NCBI GenBank assembly: GCA_038503065.1
Contig: JBCAMK010000003.1
Span: 186,001-250,000 of the forward strand
Reading direction: 5' to 3'
Length of the DNA stretch: 64,000 nucleotides
From: Paragyromitra xinjiangensis
Lineage: Eukaryota; Ascomycota; Pezizomycetes; Pezizales; Discinaceae
The translations under genes were made by a program, and so were the position numbers. Within the stretch, counting starts at the first letter, position 1. The number at the start of each line of letters is the position of its first letter. The notes under the pieces are model-generated. The model searched no databases and had not been told where the DNA came from. It saw nothing but the letters and a program-made list of their open reading frames with translations. Positions 24,661-36,997 of this stretch are shown in pieces.

Positions 24661-27600
24661 ACCACAGGTCTCAATGACTACTTTCATTCTTGCCAGTATA
24701 GTGTTCACAAACTCCTGGATTTGGTCAGCTTATCTGCAATTACCGAGACTCTAAAGTTTGTTTTTTCGGTTGGTTTGGTTTGTCTGTCAACTTTTCGTAG
24801 CTATTTCGGGGAGTAACATTATATATGGGGATGTATTCCCCACGTTTTAGGGGTGCGCTTCTGGGAAGCTACGTAGTGGTTTGACGCGACCTAGTTCAGG
24901 GGCAGGGTAGGCACCGACTCTTAACCCTCCGTGTGTATTTACTTGTCGTCTCGAGTCTTCCCATCTGTGGTGCACGGTCAGCTCAGTTGTCCTTTTGTGT
25001 TTGTGTTCTATTTCTGTTGTTTTCTAGATCCTAGTTGCAGGAGCTCATAGATTTACTCAACTGTATATCTTCCCGGCAAATGCGTCTGGATTCAGGTGCG
25101 ATAGTACCATAACCCAGGTAGTTGGATGTACTTGATTAATCAATCAATCAGCACAGTCAGCTCGGTTGCAGCAAACATAGCGAGTGATGGCCTATGACCT
25201 AAAAAAAAATCACGGAAGCGATAAATTATGATGGGCCACCACGCTACTTCAATCGGGATATTTAGATTCATAATCTACTATTTTAAGATCAATTTGGACA
25301 GTAGCCTAGTCTAGCTCCTAATTTACCCCAGTCTCGGTTTCCCGGAATCTCAGTGGCCATCGGATATGTCGGCTTGAGAAAAAGGAATTCTGCAGACGCG
25401 TCACGGGAAGATATCATTTTTCTGTTCGTCTCTACCACAGAGGTGAAATCAAATTTAACTCGAAGAAATGAAGAATAGGAGATGTTAGGTTGAGAAAAAG
25501 AGTGGGTGAAGCGTAGCGGGTGGTTCCGTTTACTTATTGCGTCTTACGTCTCGCTTCCTAGGCTTGAACGCAGGTACAAATAGGTATACGAGCGCGGTTG
25601 GGAAGCCCCGGACGAGTCCTGGCGGGTTAAGACATTGCGAGCCTCCACGAGACGGTCTGTTTGCAACATAACGGAACGCTAGGACACAGAACGCCGGAAT
25701 TGCTTCAACGCCTCCCGCTGTCCCGTCAGCTATTCCGTCCTATCTTTTTATCCAGTACTCTTCTCTCCCCGCCCACCTTCTCAGACCTTTAGCTCCTTGC
25801 TTTTCCCCTTGGCAGCCTGCGCATTCGCAGAATTATGCATTTCCTGCAGTAATGGGTAGAGGGAGTGCCAGCAACATGAGGGATGCGCCTGCTAGGTTCA
25901 GATTGGCTAGGCAGCCATAATTGTGAGAGTTTTGTACAAATCAGGTAGTACAGATCGAGGGATAGGTAGTCAGCCTATCGCTTGTGATTCAAATAGCTCG
26001 CCAAGGTTGTTTTTCTTGCGGAAGGGTTTACGGGTGGCACGATGGTGGTAGTTGATGGGTTGACGTTGATATGCAGGGTTTGATCCCCGGAAATAGGAGG
26101 TTCGTCCAATCGGCCCGGGGAATTTTCAGGTTGGGTGGATCATTGACTACTCTGGTTTTGGACATAGTCTTTTTTTCTTGACTGGGGAATGGTGCACGGG
26201 CTGATACAGGGTTTGTTCGATCGGTTATGTTTCTAGTTCTTGCTACATCGTATTCTTAAATAGGTTTCATGAGTATGAGAATTGATACTGTCGCTGGGAG
26301 GGCTCCACTTTTGTGTGGGTGGGAAGGATAAGGACGCATGCAGCGGCGGTACTCGTACTCTAAATGAATAACGTTTGTGGGATGGCATCTGCATGCGGTA
26401 CAAACTAGAATACTCCGCTTGATAATATTTCTCCTCAAGGATTTATAATTTTGCCAGAGAATCAACCACCTTCTGATCATACCGAAAAACTAAGAGCCTC
26501 GGCAAGGGGGAATTGAACAACACCCTGCTCCCCACACGTCCAAGTCCCAGAGGCTGGAGATATCGGTCTCCCACGTCACGACTGCAGCGGGTTCATCTCG
26601 GAAACTCGCCAAGCGGGGCAGTGCTACACCGTGTGTGGCTACAGTTCGGACCGCGATTTGCGTGCCAATATCATGCGGCACGCCGAGTCCCGGGATTAAA
26701 GTTTGTAAAAGCCAAGAAGTATACGCGCGTCCCTCAGCCTGAGGGTTTTTGGACAAGTTCTTTCCAAGGACTTGCAGATATGGATTAGTAGGGACTTGGA
26801 GCTCAGAAAACACCGATCGTGGATTGTAACCCCCGTGATGTTTGGGAACATTGTTTAGGAATACTGTTAGAAAGGAAGTCTCGTGAAGTCTGTAATTGAT
26901 ACAGAGAGGCTCAGACTGATCTCCCTTTCTCCAGAGGCTTAAGCCTCTCCCTTAGTTCTCTAACCGCTTCGAACAAAATCTTTGTATGACAACTCGGAAA
27001 GATCTTGCCGATTCCTCACTGAAACCCTGCCCAGCCAACGTCTTTGCACATGGCGCCAACGTCTAGGACTGGGAGGCCACTGCCGGCACTTTATCTCGAT
27101 TCTAATCTGGCAACAGCGAATCCGACCCCTTGGTCTCGCCCTTCATCATTGAGGCTGTGTCGGGGATTCCCTGCTTCGCTTCCTTCTCGATTCGATCCGG
27201 GGACTTATCTGCTCTTGGCGTTGAGATTTGTCGGTCGTTCTTGCTGTGATTGATGGCTGTGAGCTGTGGGCTGTGGAGAGCCGTGTTCCACGAGGGAATA
27301 GTTTTTGGGCTATGGCTTGAAGCAATTCAAGCAAACTGAAGAAACACCGAAATGATAGGGGTTGTTGCACTCTATGGTCATGGATTAACCACGATCTTGA
27401 CATGTCCTCTGTGGAGAAAGCTAGAATAAAAAAGAAGAAACTAGTGACATCTGAGCCAAGCGATCTGGTCGTTTCCCCAAGTTTCATGGACAGGGCAGGA
27501 CAAAATGGCAAAAGAGATAAAGTCCCCGGAAAAGTCTTGGTAGACGGAAAGGCGGATGATGGTTGGCAGAAGGAGAGGCGAAGGAGGGCAAGGCGAGAAA

Positions 27601-27806
27601 GAGGAAGGTGGGAAAAATAGTGGGAGGGAGCGTGAGAGAGAAACCTCCAATAATTATTTCCTTTCGTGAATTCCCTTTCTGGTATTTCTTTGTTCACTCA
27701 CACTCGTTCATCTTTAGTTTCTCTAAGACCCCAAATTTGAAAAAGCCGTCTGTGACGCTGCTGTTTCTACTATACCTCACCTTCTTTTCAAAGCTGTTCC
27801 AACAAT
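24661..27806. other. Long stretch without supported genes
   Basis: About 3.1 kb. A minus-strand frame at 26490-26813 has no ATG start (it opens at GTG) and no recognisable domain. Another at 27146-27697 overlaps the promoter of the next gene and looks like low-complexity pyrimidine translation. No transposon ends or tRNA were found. The last 150 bases are the probable promoter and leader of the gene at 27807. Confidence 0.4.
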
Positions 27807-29621
27807 ATGAAGATCCGACCTATCCGTGCTGATCTGCTATCCCTTCTTACGCTCTTTCTTACCGCTGCAGTGGGACAGGAGGAAACCGACGGTGTCCACA
27901 GCACAACTTTTGATCCTAAATACTATCTTCCTGAAAATCTGCTCGTCAACCCTCGAACGCATCCAGGCCTTTTCAGCGTGAGTCCCCAAAGTATTTACCC
28001 TCATAATATAAAACTTCGTCACAAAACGATCAGTCTCCGGCCAGAGTAACAGGGTTTGAACTGATAAGCTCCAGTTCACAGGTCGCTGGCTCCTTTCACC
28101 CGCCCGTCCAACCCGTCCTCAGGCACAAACCTATCAGTCCACCCTTTGGCCAGGCAACTCCGTCACCGCCCTTGTCCATGGCTCTGACGTCTCTGTCCAG
28201 CTTGTCCCAAAGCCCCAAGGCTGGGTTGAGAATTACCATTTCTACGTCTCCATAGATGGTGGCGACGACGTACGCTACGACATACCTGCATTTAATTCAA
28301 GCGAGCTGACGAGCTCTGGTGAAGCTATTTGGATGGAAGTTAAGATTGAAGGATTGGAGCGTGGTAGTGAGGGAGATAGGAAGAAAGTGGAGATGCTAGA
28401 GCCACATACAATCCGTCTCACAAGTGTTCCAGAGACACCATTCTCGTTTGAGGGAATCATGATGCAGACGGCATTGATTCGACAAGGGAAAGACTGGGCC
28501 CAAGAACAGGATAAAAGGACGGTGATGGAGTTCATTGGTGAGGGCAGCGATGCAGAGCGTCCAGGTGGCTTCTTTGGCGAGCCGGCTGGGGATGAGAAGC
28601 TGGAGATTCGAGATAGCTGGAGGAGAAGCGTCCAGTATCGAGTCGGTGAGGCACTCGGTGTTCGACATAGTCACATGTCTGCAGGTTTGTACGCCTTCCA
28701 ACCCCCCGTTGTTGCCTTTGTACTAAACCTGTCGTAGGAGCTTGCCTTCTCTCATCCTGCCATCAAGAGTTCCCAGGGCTCTCAACTCAATACTTCCAAA
28801 CCTCTCCCCTCCCCCATTCCCAGCATTACCCGCAACCCGATAGCAAGCAAGACCCCCATCACCCCGATCATCTAGTAACCCCATACCGTTTCCCCTCCCT
28901 CTCCACTAAACCGCCTGTACCGATCCCAGACACAAACTTCGTAATTGTCGATGTTGGTGTCCTCGACCTCCTCATCCACCGCCAATCCCCCGATGCATAC
29001 CACCACGAACTAATGCTCTTCCTTGCGCGCATCCGCCAACAAGCCCACCCATCTGCAAAAATCCTAGTTATCGCAAGAAGCCCAGAGTACACTGCCATGA
29101 GCTCCATCCCATATTCTCTCCCAGCTACACCCGAGCTAGATGCGTTGCGGCAGAAGCTATACACTATGACCAAATCTGCCGTCTCCATCCTCCGCACTGA
29201 GACCAAAGACGAGAACCTCCATCTCCTCCAGCTTCCTGCTGGCGCAGGCAGTGAAGAGAAAGCCTACCTTTCAGCTATCTGCCCGTACCTCCTGCCACCC
29301 CCGAGCGCTCTGAGTACGCTGAGTATGAACAAGTTTGGTCTTTCAAATATAGCGTGGTCGAGACCACAGCGGGTGTGTTTAGCGCTCAAGAGCGAGGACT
29401 ATACCAAGACGCTGCATAGTGGGAGCTGGAGAGCGTTGTTGGTATTCGTGGTGTTGTTCGGGTTGTGGATTAGTCGGGGGACGTTAGTGGGGGCTTGTGC
29501 GGCGGTGTGTGGAAGGAGACGGTTAGGAATGGAGGTAGTGGATGTTGAGGGTGCAAGGGGAAGGGGGTTGCTGAGAGGAGAGAGGACGAGGAAGGCGGGT
29601 GATTACGATAAGCAAGGTTAA
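27807..29621 (+). CDS. SGNH-hydrolase-like membrane-anchored protein, probably inactive
   Basis: Three exons, 27807..27977, 28075..28684 and 28738..29621, give 554 residues. Residues of about 8-23 form a signal peptide ending near AAVGQ. An N-terminal beta-sandwich (FTGRW, LWPGNSVTALVHGS, FYVSIDGG, PHTIRLTSVPETPFSFEG) matches that of fungal SGNH/GDSL esterases. The hydrolase fold follows: the position of block I reads FIGEGSD (210-216) instead of FIGDS, and GVRHSHMSAGACLLSSCHQ matches the strand around the second block. The block III GxND position reads GVLD (334-337), and no DxxH is visible near the end. A C-terminal transmembrane segment (LLVFVVLFGLWISRG) is followed by a basic tail. The protein is likely a secretory-pathway pseudoenzyme; loss of catalysis is inferred from missing motifs. 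Confidence 0.75.
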
Positions 29622-30197
29622 AGTGTAGTAATATGTCCTTGGAAGAGCGGATATGTTCGGATGAATCCTGGAATGATGAAGCTATATTATAGAAGTTATG
29701 ATACCTACTAGTATCAATTTAGTAGTAGTATCTAGTTGTATTTGACTGTAGATAGAGTCGTGGACTCTGCGCTCTTTTGGGTTTCTTTTGTTTTGGTGGT
29801 TGGCATTCCTTAGGTATTAGGTTTTTTTTGTTGAGTTAATATATTTGAGATTCGAGTTGCAGACGCAATGGGATGAGCTCGTATGGGATCGGGGCGATCG
29901 TTGGTTTTGTTTGGCTTTTCGTGCCTGGTAGTTTTTAAGGTCTTGCAGAGTTTGAATGTTATCAACTCACAGCTAAAAGTCGCTGCCAATGTGTAAAAAA
30001 ACTATTCCTAATCTCTGAAGTTCCGCTTGAAGGAATTTCTAAACCTTTGCCGGGTAGCTCTGAGCACTTGTGAGTGAAGCGTACGTAACGGCCGTAGCAA
30101 ACACAAATATACGATGCCGCAAACCCAGAGCCAAGAGGGTCAAACTCAGGGAAATAAAAAGAGAAATAAAACCATCAATCTCAACAGTGGGGTGTCA
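29622..30197. other. 3' flank, no supported gene
   Basis: AT-rich flank of the preceding gene; no frame with recognisable content. Confidence 0.5.
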
Positions 30198-30488
30198 TCA
30201 CCCTATATACATACCATCCCTCCATACTAAAAAGCAAAGCACCCCCTCCCGATAACCATGACCAGTAAGATAGTCGTCACCAGGAACCCATCGCGGAGGA
30301 GCCTCCGTTGCATCTGCATGCCATACTGGAATCTGTGTTACGTGCAACGGAGGCGTTGCCGCTGTGGCGGGATCTGTTGCTGGGGTGCGGTTTGGGTTAA
30401 GTGCAGATTCCGGATGGGGAATTGGGGTGTTTAATGGAGTTTCTTGGGTGGAGTCTTTTGCTGAGATATGGCTGCCAAGAGATTTCAT
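30198..30488 (-). CDS. Hypothetical protein or terminal exon
   Basis: ATG 30488 opens 96 codons to a stop at 30198; the frame is open upstream to about 30606, so this may be the last exon of a spliced gene. The text is Pro/Thr/Ala-rich (NPNRTPATDPATAATPP), then EAPPRWVPGDDYLTGHGY and a hydrophobic end (LCFLVWRDGMYIG). A possible upstream junction with acceptor CAG at about 30564 keeps phase, but no starting ATG was found for such an exon. No domain is recognised. Confidence 0.3.
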   Translation of the reverse strand: MKSLGSHISAKDSTQETPLNTPIPHPESALNPNRTPATDPATAATPPLHVTQIPVWHADATEAPPRWVPGDDYLTGHGYREGVLCFLVWRDGMYIG

Positions 30489-30494
30489 GGGCAC

Positions 30495-31760
30495 GTACGT
30501 ATGCTCTCTTTTGCTGCCCCCTTGCTGCTTGTTTGTAGGAGGGATATTTATGTTGCGATATATTCGTGGCCCTGGTGAAGTAGGGCTAATCTTAGGATGG
30601 GTTTATGACTCTTCCTAGCCACGATTAAGAATTACCTATCTGTTGATTGGAGGTTCCTGGTGTGGTTATGGATTTAGAGTATCTATGACTAGGACTTTAG
30701 AGCACCAGAGTTTTCCCGCTAGCCACGAAGTAAGCTTCACGGGGGGTAGTTGCGATCGTAGGGGCAGCTCTGGCAAGTGAAATTGAACATGCCCTAAGTA
30801 TAGATATATCAACTTTCCTGTCTTATGTAATTCTCATGAGGTTTTAGACAAGGTGACAAAGAATTCAGCGCTAGACCGCTAAGATGGAAGATTTACTTTT
30901 GTGAAATTCGTACCGATCAGGAGACAGCACCCTGATATAGACGAATCAAGTGGTTCCAAAAGCGTCAGACAAACCCTTTCCTATTCTCTCCAGACACAGC
31001 AAGAGCTAGGTCTTAGCTACTGACTTTAGCAGGGGGCGTTGTGGATGAGGTTTCTGAAAAGTGAAGTGTTATGTTCGTGCGGTTAGTAGAATGAATGGGT
31101 AGAAATGGCAAAGCTTCGTGTGTTTTATGAAGTTCCACCTCTGATGATTGGGATAGATACTTGATATGAGATATGGACACCTGAATAATAGTAGGAAACT
31201 TAGAAGTCACGATAGATCACTCGACACTTTCCTTCTAACCAATGTTAGAGACTAGCTTTCCAATGAGACTTCATGTGGCTATTACTTATTTTAACGTTTC
31301 CCCAGCCTTCTTGCAGCTTCAGCCTTTTAATAGGCTTTGAACTATTTGCGAGTGTTCGGGCTATGCAATAGTTGGTTTGAGCTTCGCGCTAATTCGTCGC
31401 ATTTCCTATAAAGCCAACTATATAGGTGTGTAACCCGACAAAGGTGTTTCTAGTGACTTCAGCCAATGCCGAGTGACCGATTTAGAAGAAGAAAAATGCC
31501 ATGCTTATTAAACTTGGTAGAGTCTCTAATGACTGGATCAAATAACTTTAACCTCTCGTATGGGTTTTATCCAAAGCTGCCACACGCTAATATGTACAGA
31601 TGAGCAGAACCCCTAGATCATAAATACATCCAACCCCATTTCGCACCCTATAGTAATACATACAAGAATATACACCTCATCAAACATCACTCCTCTACTC
31701 CAGGCTAGAACCGCAAATAAAACCTAGGAAAAAGTCAAAACACCCCACCTTTTCTTTGAT
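30495..31760. other. Intergenic
   Basis: No supported gene; a minus-strand frame at 31013-31210 has no recognisable content. Confidence 0.45.
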
Positions 31761-34694
31761 CTACCACCTCGGCGACCTACCCCTCATCTTCTCCTTCACC
31801 TTCGCTTCGTACTTTATCAAAATCTTCGCTACCTCCATCGCCTTTTTTGTCCCCGCTTGCCTTTTGATTACTTGTAGTGCCCACTTTTGTCTTTTACTAC
31901 TCATCCGGATCGGCACACCCTCCTTAATCGACTTCTGTACCGCCGCAATCGCAAAAGCCAGCCCAACTGTCGGCCCTGGGGAGTATCCGAGTTTCAGCAT
32001 GGTGCCGTAACACTTAAGAACATATCGATGACTCTGTCTTGCCGTTAATGCTGGGGAGTTCGCGAACTTCCATGCCATGGCTACAAGCAACCTCCGTTTT
32101 GGTCGCCGTCGCGGGCTGAGACGTGGCTGATCCGGAGTGTAGGGGAAGGTATTTGGGCGAGTTAGGAAGCGGTAGGCGTTGAGCGCAAGATGTGGGTGTT
32201 TATATGCTACGGTGGCGATGTAGGATGCGAAGGTTGAGTATTGGGATTTTGCGTAGAGTTTCAACAGGGCTAAGGCACTTTCGGGGTATTTAGGGGTGAG
32301 AGTGCGAATCAAATGAGCGTACTGAGAGCTCGAAGGGCGGATGGTATGATGGTTGAGACTTTGGAGCATATCAACGATTTCGGTGGGTCGACCAAGACTG
32401 TATAAGGTGTATGCCATGTCGAGTAATAAGATTTTGCAGGGGATACCTGTGCTTTTGAAAGCCAATATTACTGCTGCGAAAGGCCCTACTTCCATGTCTT
32501 GATTTGTCTCCATTCTCATATCCATTCCTGCCCTTATGTCTGGGTCTAGCTCTACCCTTATCTCTCCTAGGTTTTTAAGTTCGAAAAAAACAGATTTCGC
32601 CATCTCCTTCTCTGACGTGTCTTTGCTCTCGAGTGCCATCCGGAATGGTAAATAATGCCGTACTACAAATCGGGCAATCTCCGCGTCGGTTCTGAATGCT
32701 AGATATTTAGGCCCCAGGCCTTTTCGTAGTACCAGACCCTCTATAACCCAAAGCGCTATGCTCTCTTCGCTCGTCCAGAGCTCCCTCTTCTGCGCGAATG
32801 ACGCCACTAGCGGCCAGAGAATCCTTACTGGCCAGATTTCGTTGTCTTTGCGTCGACAGTTGGTAATGATTCTCTGAACGGCTAGCTTGATGACTTCGTC
32901 GAGTTGTTCTGGCGGCATCGCATCCAAGAAATTTGACATGAATGGAATACTTTCATCCAAAGAAAGGGTATCTATTCTTGCATCCTCATTACCCTGCCAA
33001 TTCCAGACCCACGTCTCTAATAGCGTTGCAAGATGATCCGTGTTTACCTCGCCACGCAGACGTAGGAGGATAATTTCCAGGCACATTTTTAGTAAAGGTG
33101 TTGCCCCACGTCCTTCCCACCATTGCGACTTTTTACCGAATTTAAGTCGACAGGCGCGACCAATGAATGCTGCAAAAGTCCTCTTCTGGATGTCCCGTAT
33201 AGATATCGCCCTAGATTTGTTCAAGGCTTCCCAGAGCCCAACCAGCTCTTCTTCGGTTTTGTTACCTTTACTGTCCACAGTGCGAATTCCTACAAGTACA
33301 TCGCGATCCGACAAGAAACCGAACTTGTCTACCTTTAGAGCAGCCATGATAAGATTGTAAGCATCCCGGTACCGAAACTGGTCACAAAGTTGGTAGCAAA
33401 TTCTAGCGATATTGTTGGTTCGCGGAACATTGACCGCCGGGTTTAGGGCGTATTTTGCTGATTTACCAAAGCTCTCCAAGTCTATGAAGCGTCGGAAAAT
33501 TGCTTGGCTAGTTTTGACCCCAATCTTCGTTTTCGTAGCGATTATTCTATCGGCTATAGAGCAGAGAGTTTCGGCATTCCCCGCCAACTTTATAGCCCAC
33601 GCAGAAACCTCCTTCTGAGCATCCTCCGCGCCCCCACCCATTATTTTCGACAGCATCAGCGACGTTTGTTCCATTACCGCCATATGTAGATCCTTTTGAG
33701 CCTGGACTTCAAGCGCGACCAACATCCCACGAAACCGGTTTCTGTGCTCCTTTCCGCACAACTCGCAAAGAGCTTCTAGTATATCCTTCCTCTTGTTGTC
33801 ATCAAACTGCTCCATACTCAACCGCACCAGATCCACGCCATCCACTGCCACCATGTCCTCCATTTCGATAACCTGTAAAAACTGCTTATAATACCCCACC
33901 GCCAGTAACCGTTCGAATAATGAAACCACCGCTCTGCTGTTTAATTGTAGGTATGGTGCGTATTTCTTGAGTTTTGCGTATTCAAGAAGTATCCACCGAA
34001 TAGACTTTTGCCCATGAAGAATGCCGTTTTGCAATTCCGCTAATGCCTGAGAGGAGGAGGGTGTTGACAATGATAAAGGTGGGGGCGGGGGTGGAGGTGG
34101 GTCTTGGTACGTCGTAGGAAAAAAAGTTGATATAGGCTTAAAAATCGAACTCAAGAACCGTGAAGTTGTCGATCCAGTGTCGCCAATTTGATAATGAACC
34201 CCCTTCGGACGGGGTAAGGGATTCGAGGCAGGTCCTGGGTCTGAAGCTGTATATCAGTGAGTCTGATTTGGTTTGGCGGGGTAAAAAAGTAAAGGTTCTC
34301 TCGTAAACGAACCATCTGAGCCAATCCCAATCCTGGGTAACTGTCCAGTACTCCAGGAAAATGTTGGTGGGGTTTCATCCCATTTATTATATCCCATGGG
34401 CTCAAATTGATCACCTCTGATCGTCTCCATCCTAGTTATGCTCATCCGTCTCCTCAACGACTTCCTGCTGTAATCCTCGCCGCTATCAAACTTGCATCTC
34501 GGCTGCGAACTCGAAATCCTCCGGGAAAAAAATGATTGGAATGCTCGACGGACACACTCTTCGGTAATCCAAATCGACGGACTGGGGACCGACAACATCG
34601 CTAGGTAGGCACATCGGAATCGCGGGGAACTGCATGAACGAATGGCGGTGAAGAGTGGAGCACGGCCCTGGCGACCGCATTGGCTGGTAAGCAT
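31761..34694 (-). CDS. Large helical-repeat protein, probably mitochondrial (PPR-like)
   Basis: Proposed exons are 34694..34313 and 34246..31761, giving 955 residues. A single in-frame TGA at 34256-34254 lies within the proposed 66-bp intron (GTTCGT donor, CTGAT branch, ACAG acceptor); other donors with the right phase exist at about 34360 and 34410. The N-terminus is rich in Arg, Ser and Ala without acids (SQCGRQGRAPLFTAIRSC), like a mitochondrial presequence. The body after a PPPPPPPP run is almost all alpha-helical, with repeats of the PPR/TPR style (ACRLKFGKKSQWW; YAHLIRTLTPKYPESALALL; FAIAAVQKSIKEGVPI). It ends in a strongly basic tail (KEKMRGRSPRW). It may be an organellar RNA or translation factor, which is inference. 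No in-frame ATG exists near the start of the large exon, so an upstream exon is required. Confidence 0.7.
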
Positions 34695-36997
34695 GAAGCG
34701 TCACGGAAGGAAATCGCAGTTAGGGGCTCTATATGACATGTCCCTAATAGTTCGTGGGGATCGTAAGAATTGAGGAAGGGTCGGTGGCGCGGGGCCGAAG
34801 TCTCAATGTTTCCAAGTCACGGCAAGTTTGACGTTTGGTTATCTGCCAAGACTCCGTGATGGCTAGCGGATGCCCCACTAAGTGCGGGATGGATTTAGGT
34901 AATCAATTGAAGTCTCACTCGATCAAAAAGCACTCTGAACACTAACTACTCCTACGTTATGATATCTGATAAACTTGACCATAATTAAAACTAATGGAGT
35001 TGAAATAGTTTGTACATTGTTAACATACATGTAGCTATAAGCAGTCTCAGCGTTCTCGACACCAACATGCTACCAGAGCTAAATATCCTAAGAATCAGGA
35101 TTTTTTATATCAGAATTAGAATGATAGAAAAGCCCTACCCACCCACCGAGCACGATTAATGTTACAAATTAAATCCCCTCGCATTTTGAATAAAGCATGC
35201 CCCTGGGTAGCTGCAACTCAAACCATCTATTTCCAAGCACCCCTCAATACATCCCCTCTTCATTCATCTTAGCCAAGCCATCCAACATGTGTTATCCCTA
35301 CTTTACCACCAGTTCGCGGTGCAGCTACTCGTAATCATAGTCAAGAACTTGGGAAGGAACCGCCTAGCATGAACTTTGTGATTTGCGCGTCGTGGAATGA
35401 AATGGATAGGCTCTACTAGTATGAAGTAACAGTAGCCTCACGCTGTGGATACGAATGCTCAAGCGCCGAGACTTCGGGCATTTCTTGAGAATGTAGGGGC
35501 TCTGAGATCTCATATTCAGCTAGATCAAAGTCAAGCTTGTTCTTAATGTAACCAAGGAAGGTTGTTCCGAAGCTAGGTCCTCGCAATGACAGGAGGGATC
35601 AGGTTCATCGTTATCGAGCGGGGAAATATTGCTTCTTGTTGTATAACGAGAGGGAGAACCAATAAGTGTAAATAGATAACTTCATCGCGGTCATATCCGT
35701 CCTCCCTGAAAATCCCATCGTCGCTATCGCAAAATAGTTAGCAATCACCTTTACCCAGGAAGACACCTATCTACATACCATAACCTCCCCATACCCCAAA
35801 ATAGAAATAACCCGAATAAATGTTTGAGGCGTAGCTCGCACCGGATAGTAGTGTAGTAAAATAGCTGTCCCGAAAAGTATCGCATAAATCAGATCGCCCA
35901 AATACCAGATCCCTAATTACCCATGCCACCCCCTATCGTACTAGAATGCTACCCACCGACTAACAATCTTATCTACCAACAAGCTAAAGGGGAATGAAAC
36001 TATCTTTGATAGACTAGTTGCAGCCTAAGAATAACCTCCATCCCCTCGCTATCATCAAATAACCCCGAGAAATAACTTCCGCGGCAGCATATCCGTAACC
36101 AGATCCAACACCCCACTCGATACCACCTACCGAACAACCACAAAACTCAACCCCGTAGGATCGATAACGTGAGGTTAAAGCTGCCTCTAGTGGCCGGCGG
36201 AACAGCTACCGTGAAGATCCGAGTAGGATGGCGCGAATATAAAGATCGTACATTCCCCCTTGTTTGGTGTAGTTGAATGATAGTACCTCCAACCTCCTAC
36301 CAGGGCTCGAACGCATAACTTATTTAGGGTAGAACATGGCTATATAAGGATTCAACCCGTCGATATGGATGGAGGAGTTGTGGAATACACATGTTCCAGG
36401 CAAACAGTTGAGGGTTTGTTTAATGTACTTGTGCTGTACACTGCGGGATGGGATGTAGGAATAGACTAAGGGGTGGTAAGGAAATAGAATAGGGTTTTGT
36501 TTGTGTAGTTGTGAGGACGAATGGGGGGTGTTGATTAATTGGTTGGTTGGTTGGTTGGTTAATTCATTATGGACAGCTAGGTTGGGGAGTGGCGGTTTGG
36601 GTTGTTATATAGGTGGTATTAGTGAGTGCTGGATAAGGGAGGAAGTGTCTGGTGGTGGCGTTTGTTGTGGATGCATGGGAATTGATTGGTTGATTGATTG
36701 ATTTATTAAGTACAGATGCATGGGGATTCAAACGGAGAGCTTTCTTGCCGTTTGATCGGGATAAAAGAAGCTGGCTGCCATCAACACAAAGGAGACGTCA
36801 ACATATCATTATCCTCCCTAGCCACCAGCACGCAGATGCCAGAAGCCACCAAGCAGCTACTCAAGATAAGCCTCTACTCTCAACTCCCGCTCCGGATCAC
36901 CACGACATGCAATTCAACAATCAAAATTATTCTCTTTAAAAATACAAACCACCCTCACCTTCCACCCTCACCTTCCACCCTTCTTCCCGCCATTCCA
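34695..36997. other. Intergenic with simple repeats
   Basis: About 2.3 kb with no supported gene. Contains one TACATGTA (35027), a GGTT run (36541-36560), ATTG repeats (about 36679-36706) and a duplicated CCACCCTCACCTT unit near 36950-36980. Confidence 0.5.
36541..36560. repeat. (GGTT)5 microsatellite
   Basis: Five perfect GGTT units flanked by TTGATTAATT and AATTCATT, which gives a small imperfect inverted arrangement. Confidence 0.85.

Noticed and set aside
26480..26560. B-box-like GTTCAATTCC text suggesting a minus-strand tRNA
   Set aside because: The bases around it cannot form the 5-bp T stem or a 7-bp acceptor stem, and no A box lies at the right distance.
26490..26813. 107-codon minus-strand ORF
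   Set aside because: No ATG start, no recognised family and no phase-keeping splice neighbours; may be a decayed exon but is unsupported.
27146..27697. 183-codon minus-strand ORF
   Set aside because: Low-complexity Ser/Leu/Phe text over the pyrimidine-skewed promoter of the gene at 27807; no domain, and no conserved-looking block.
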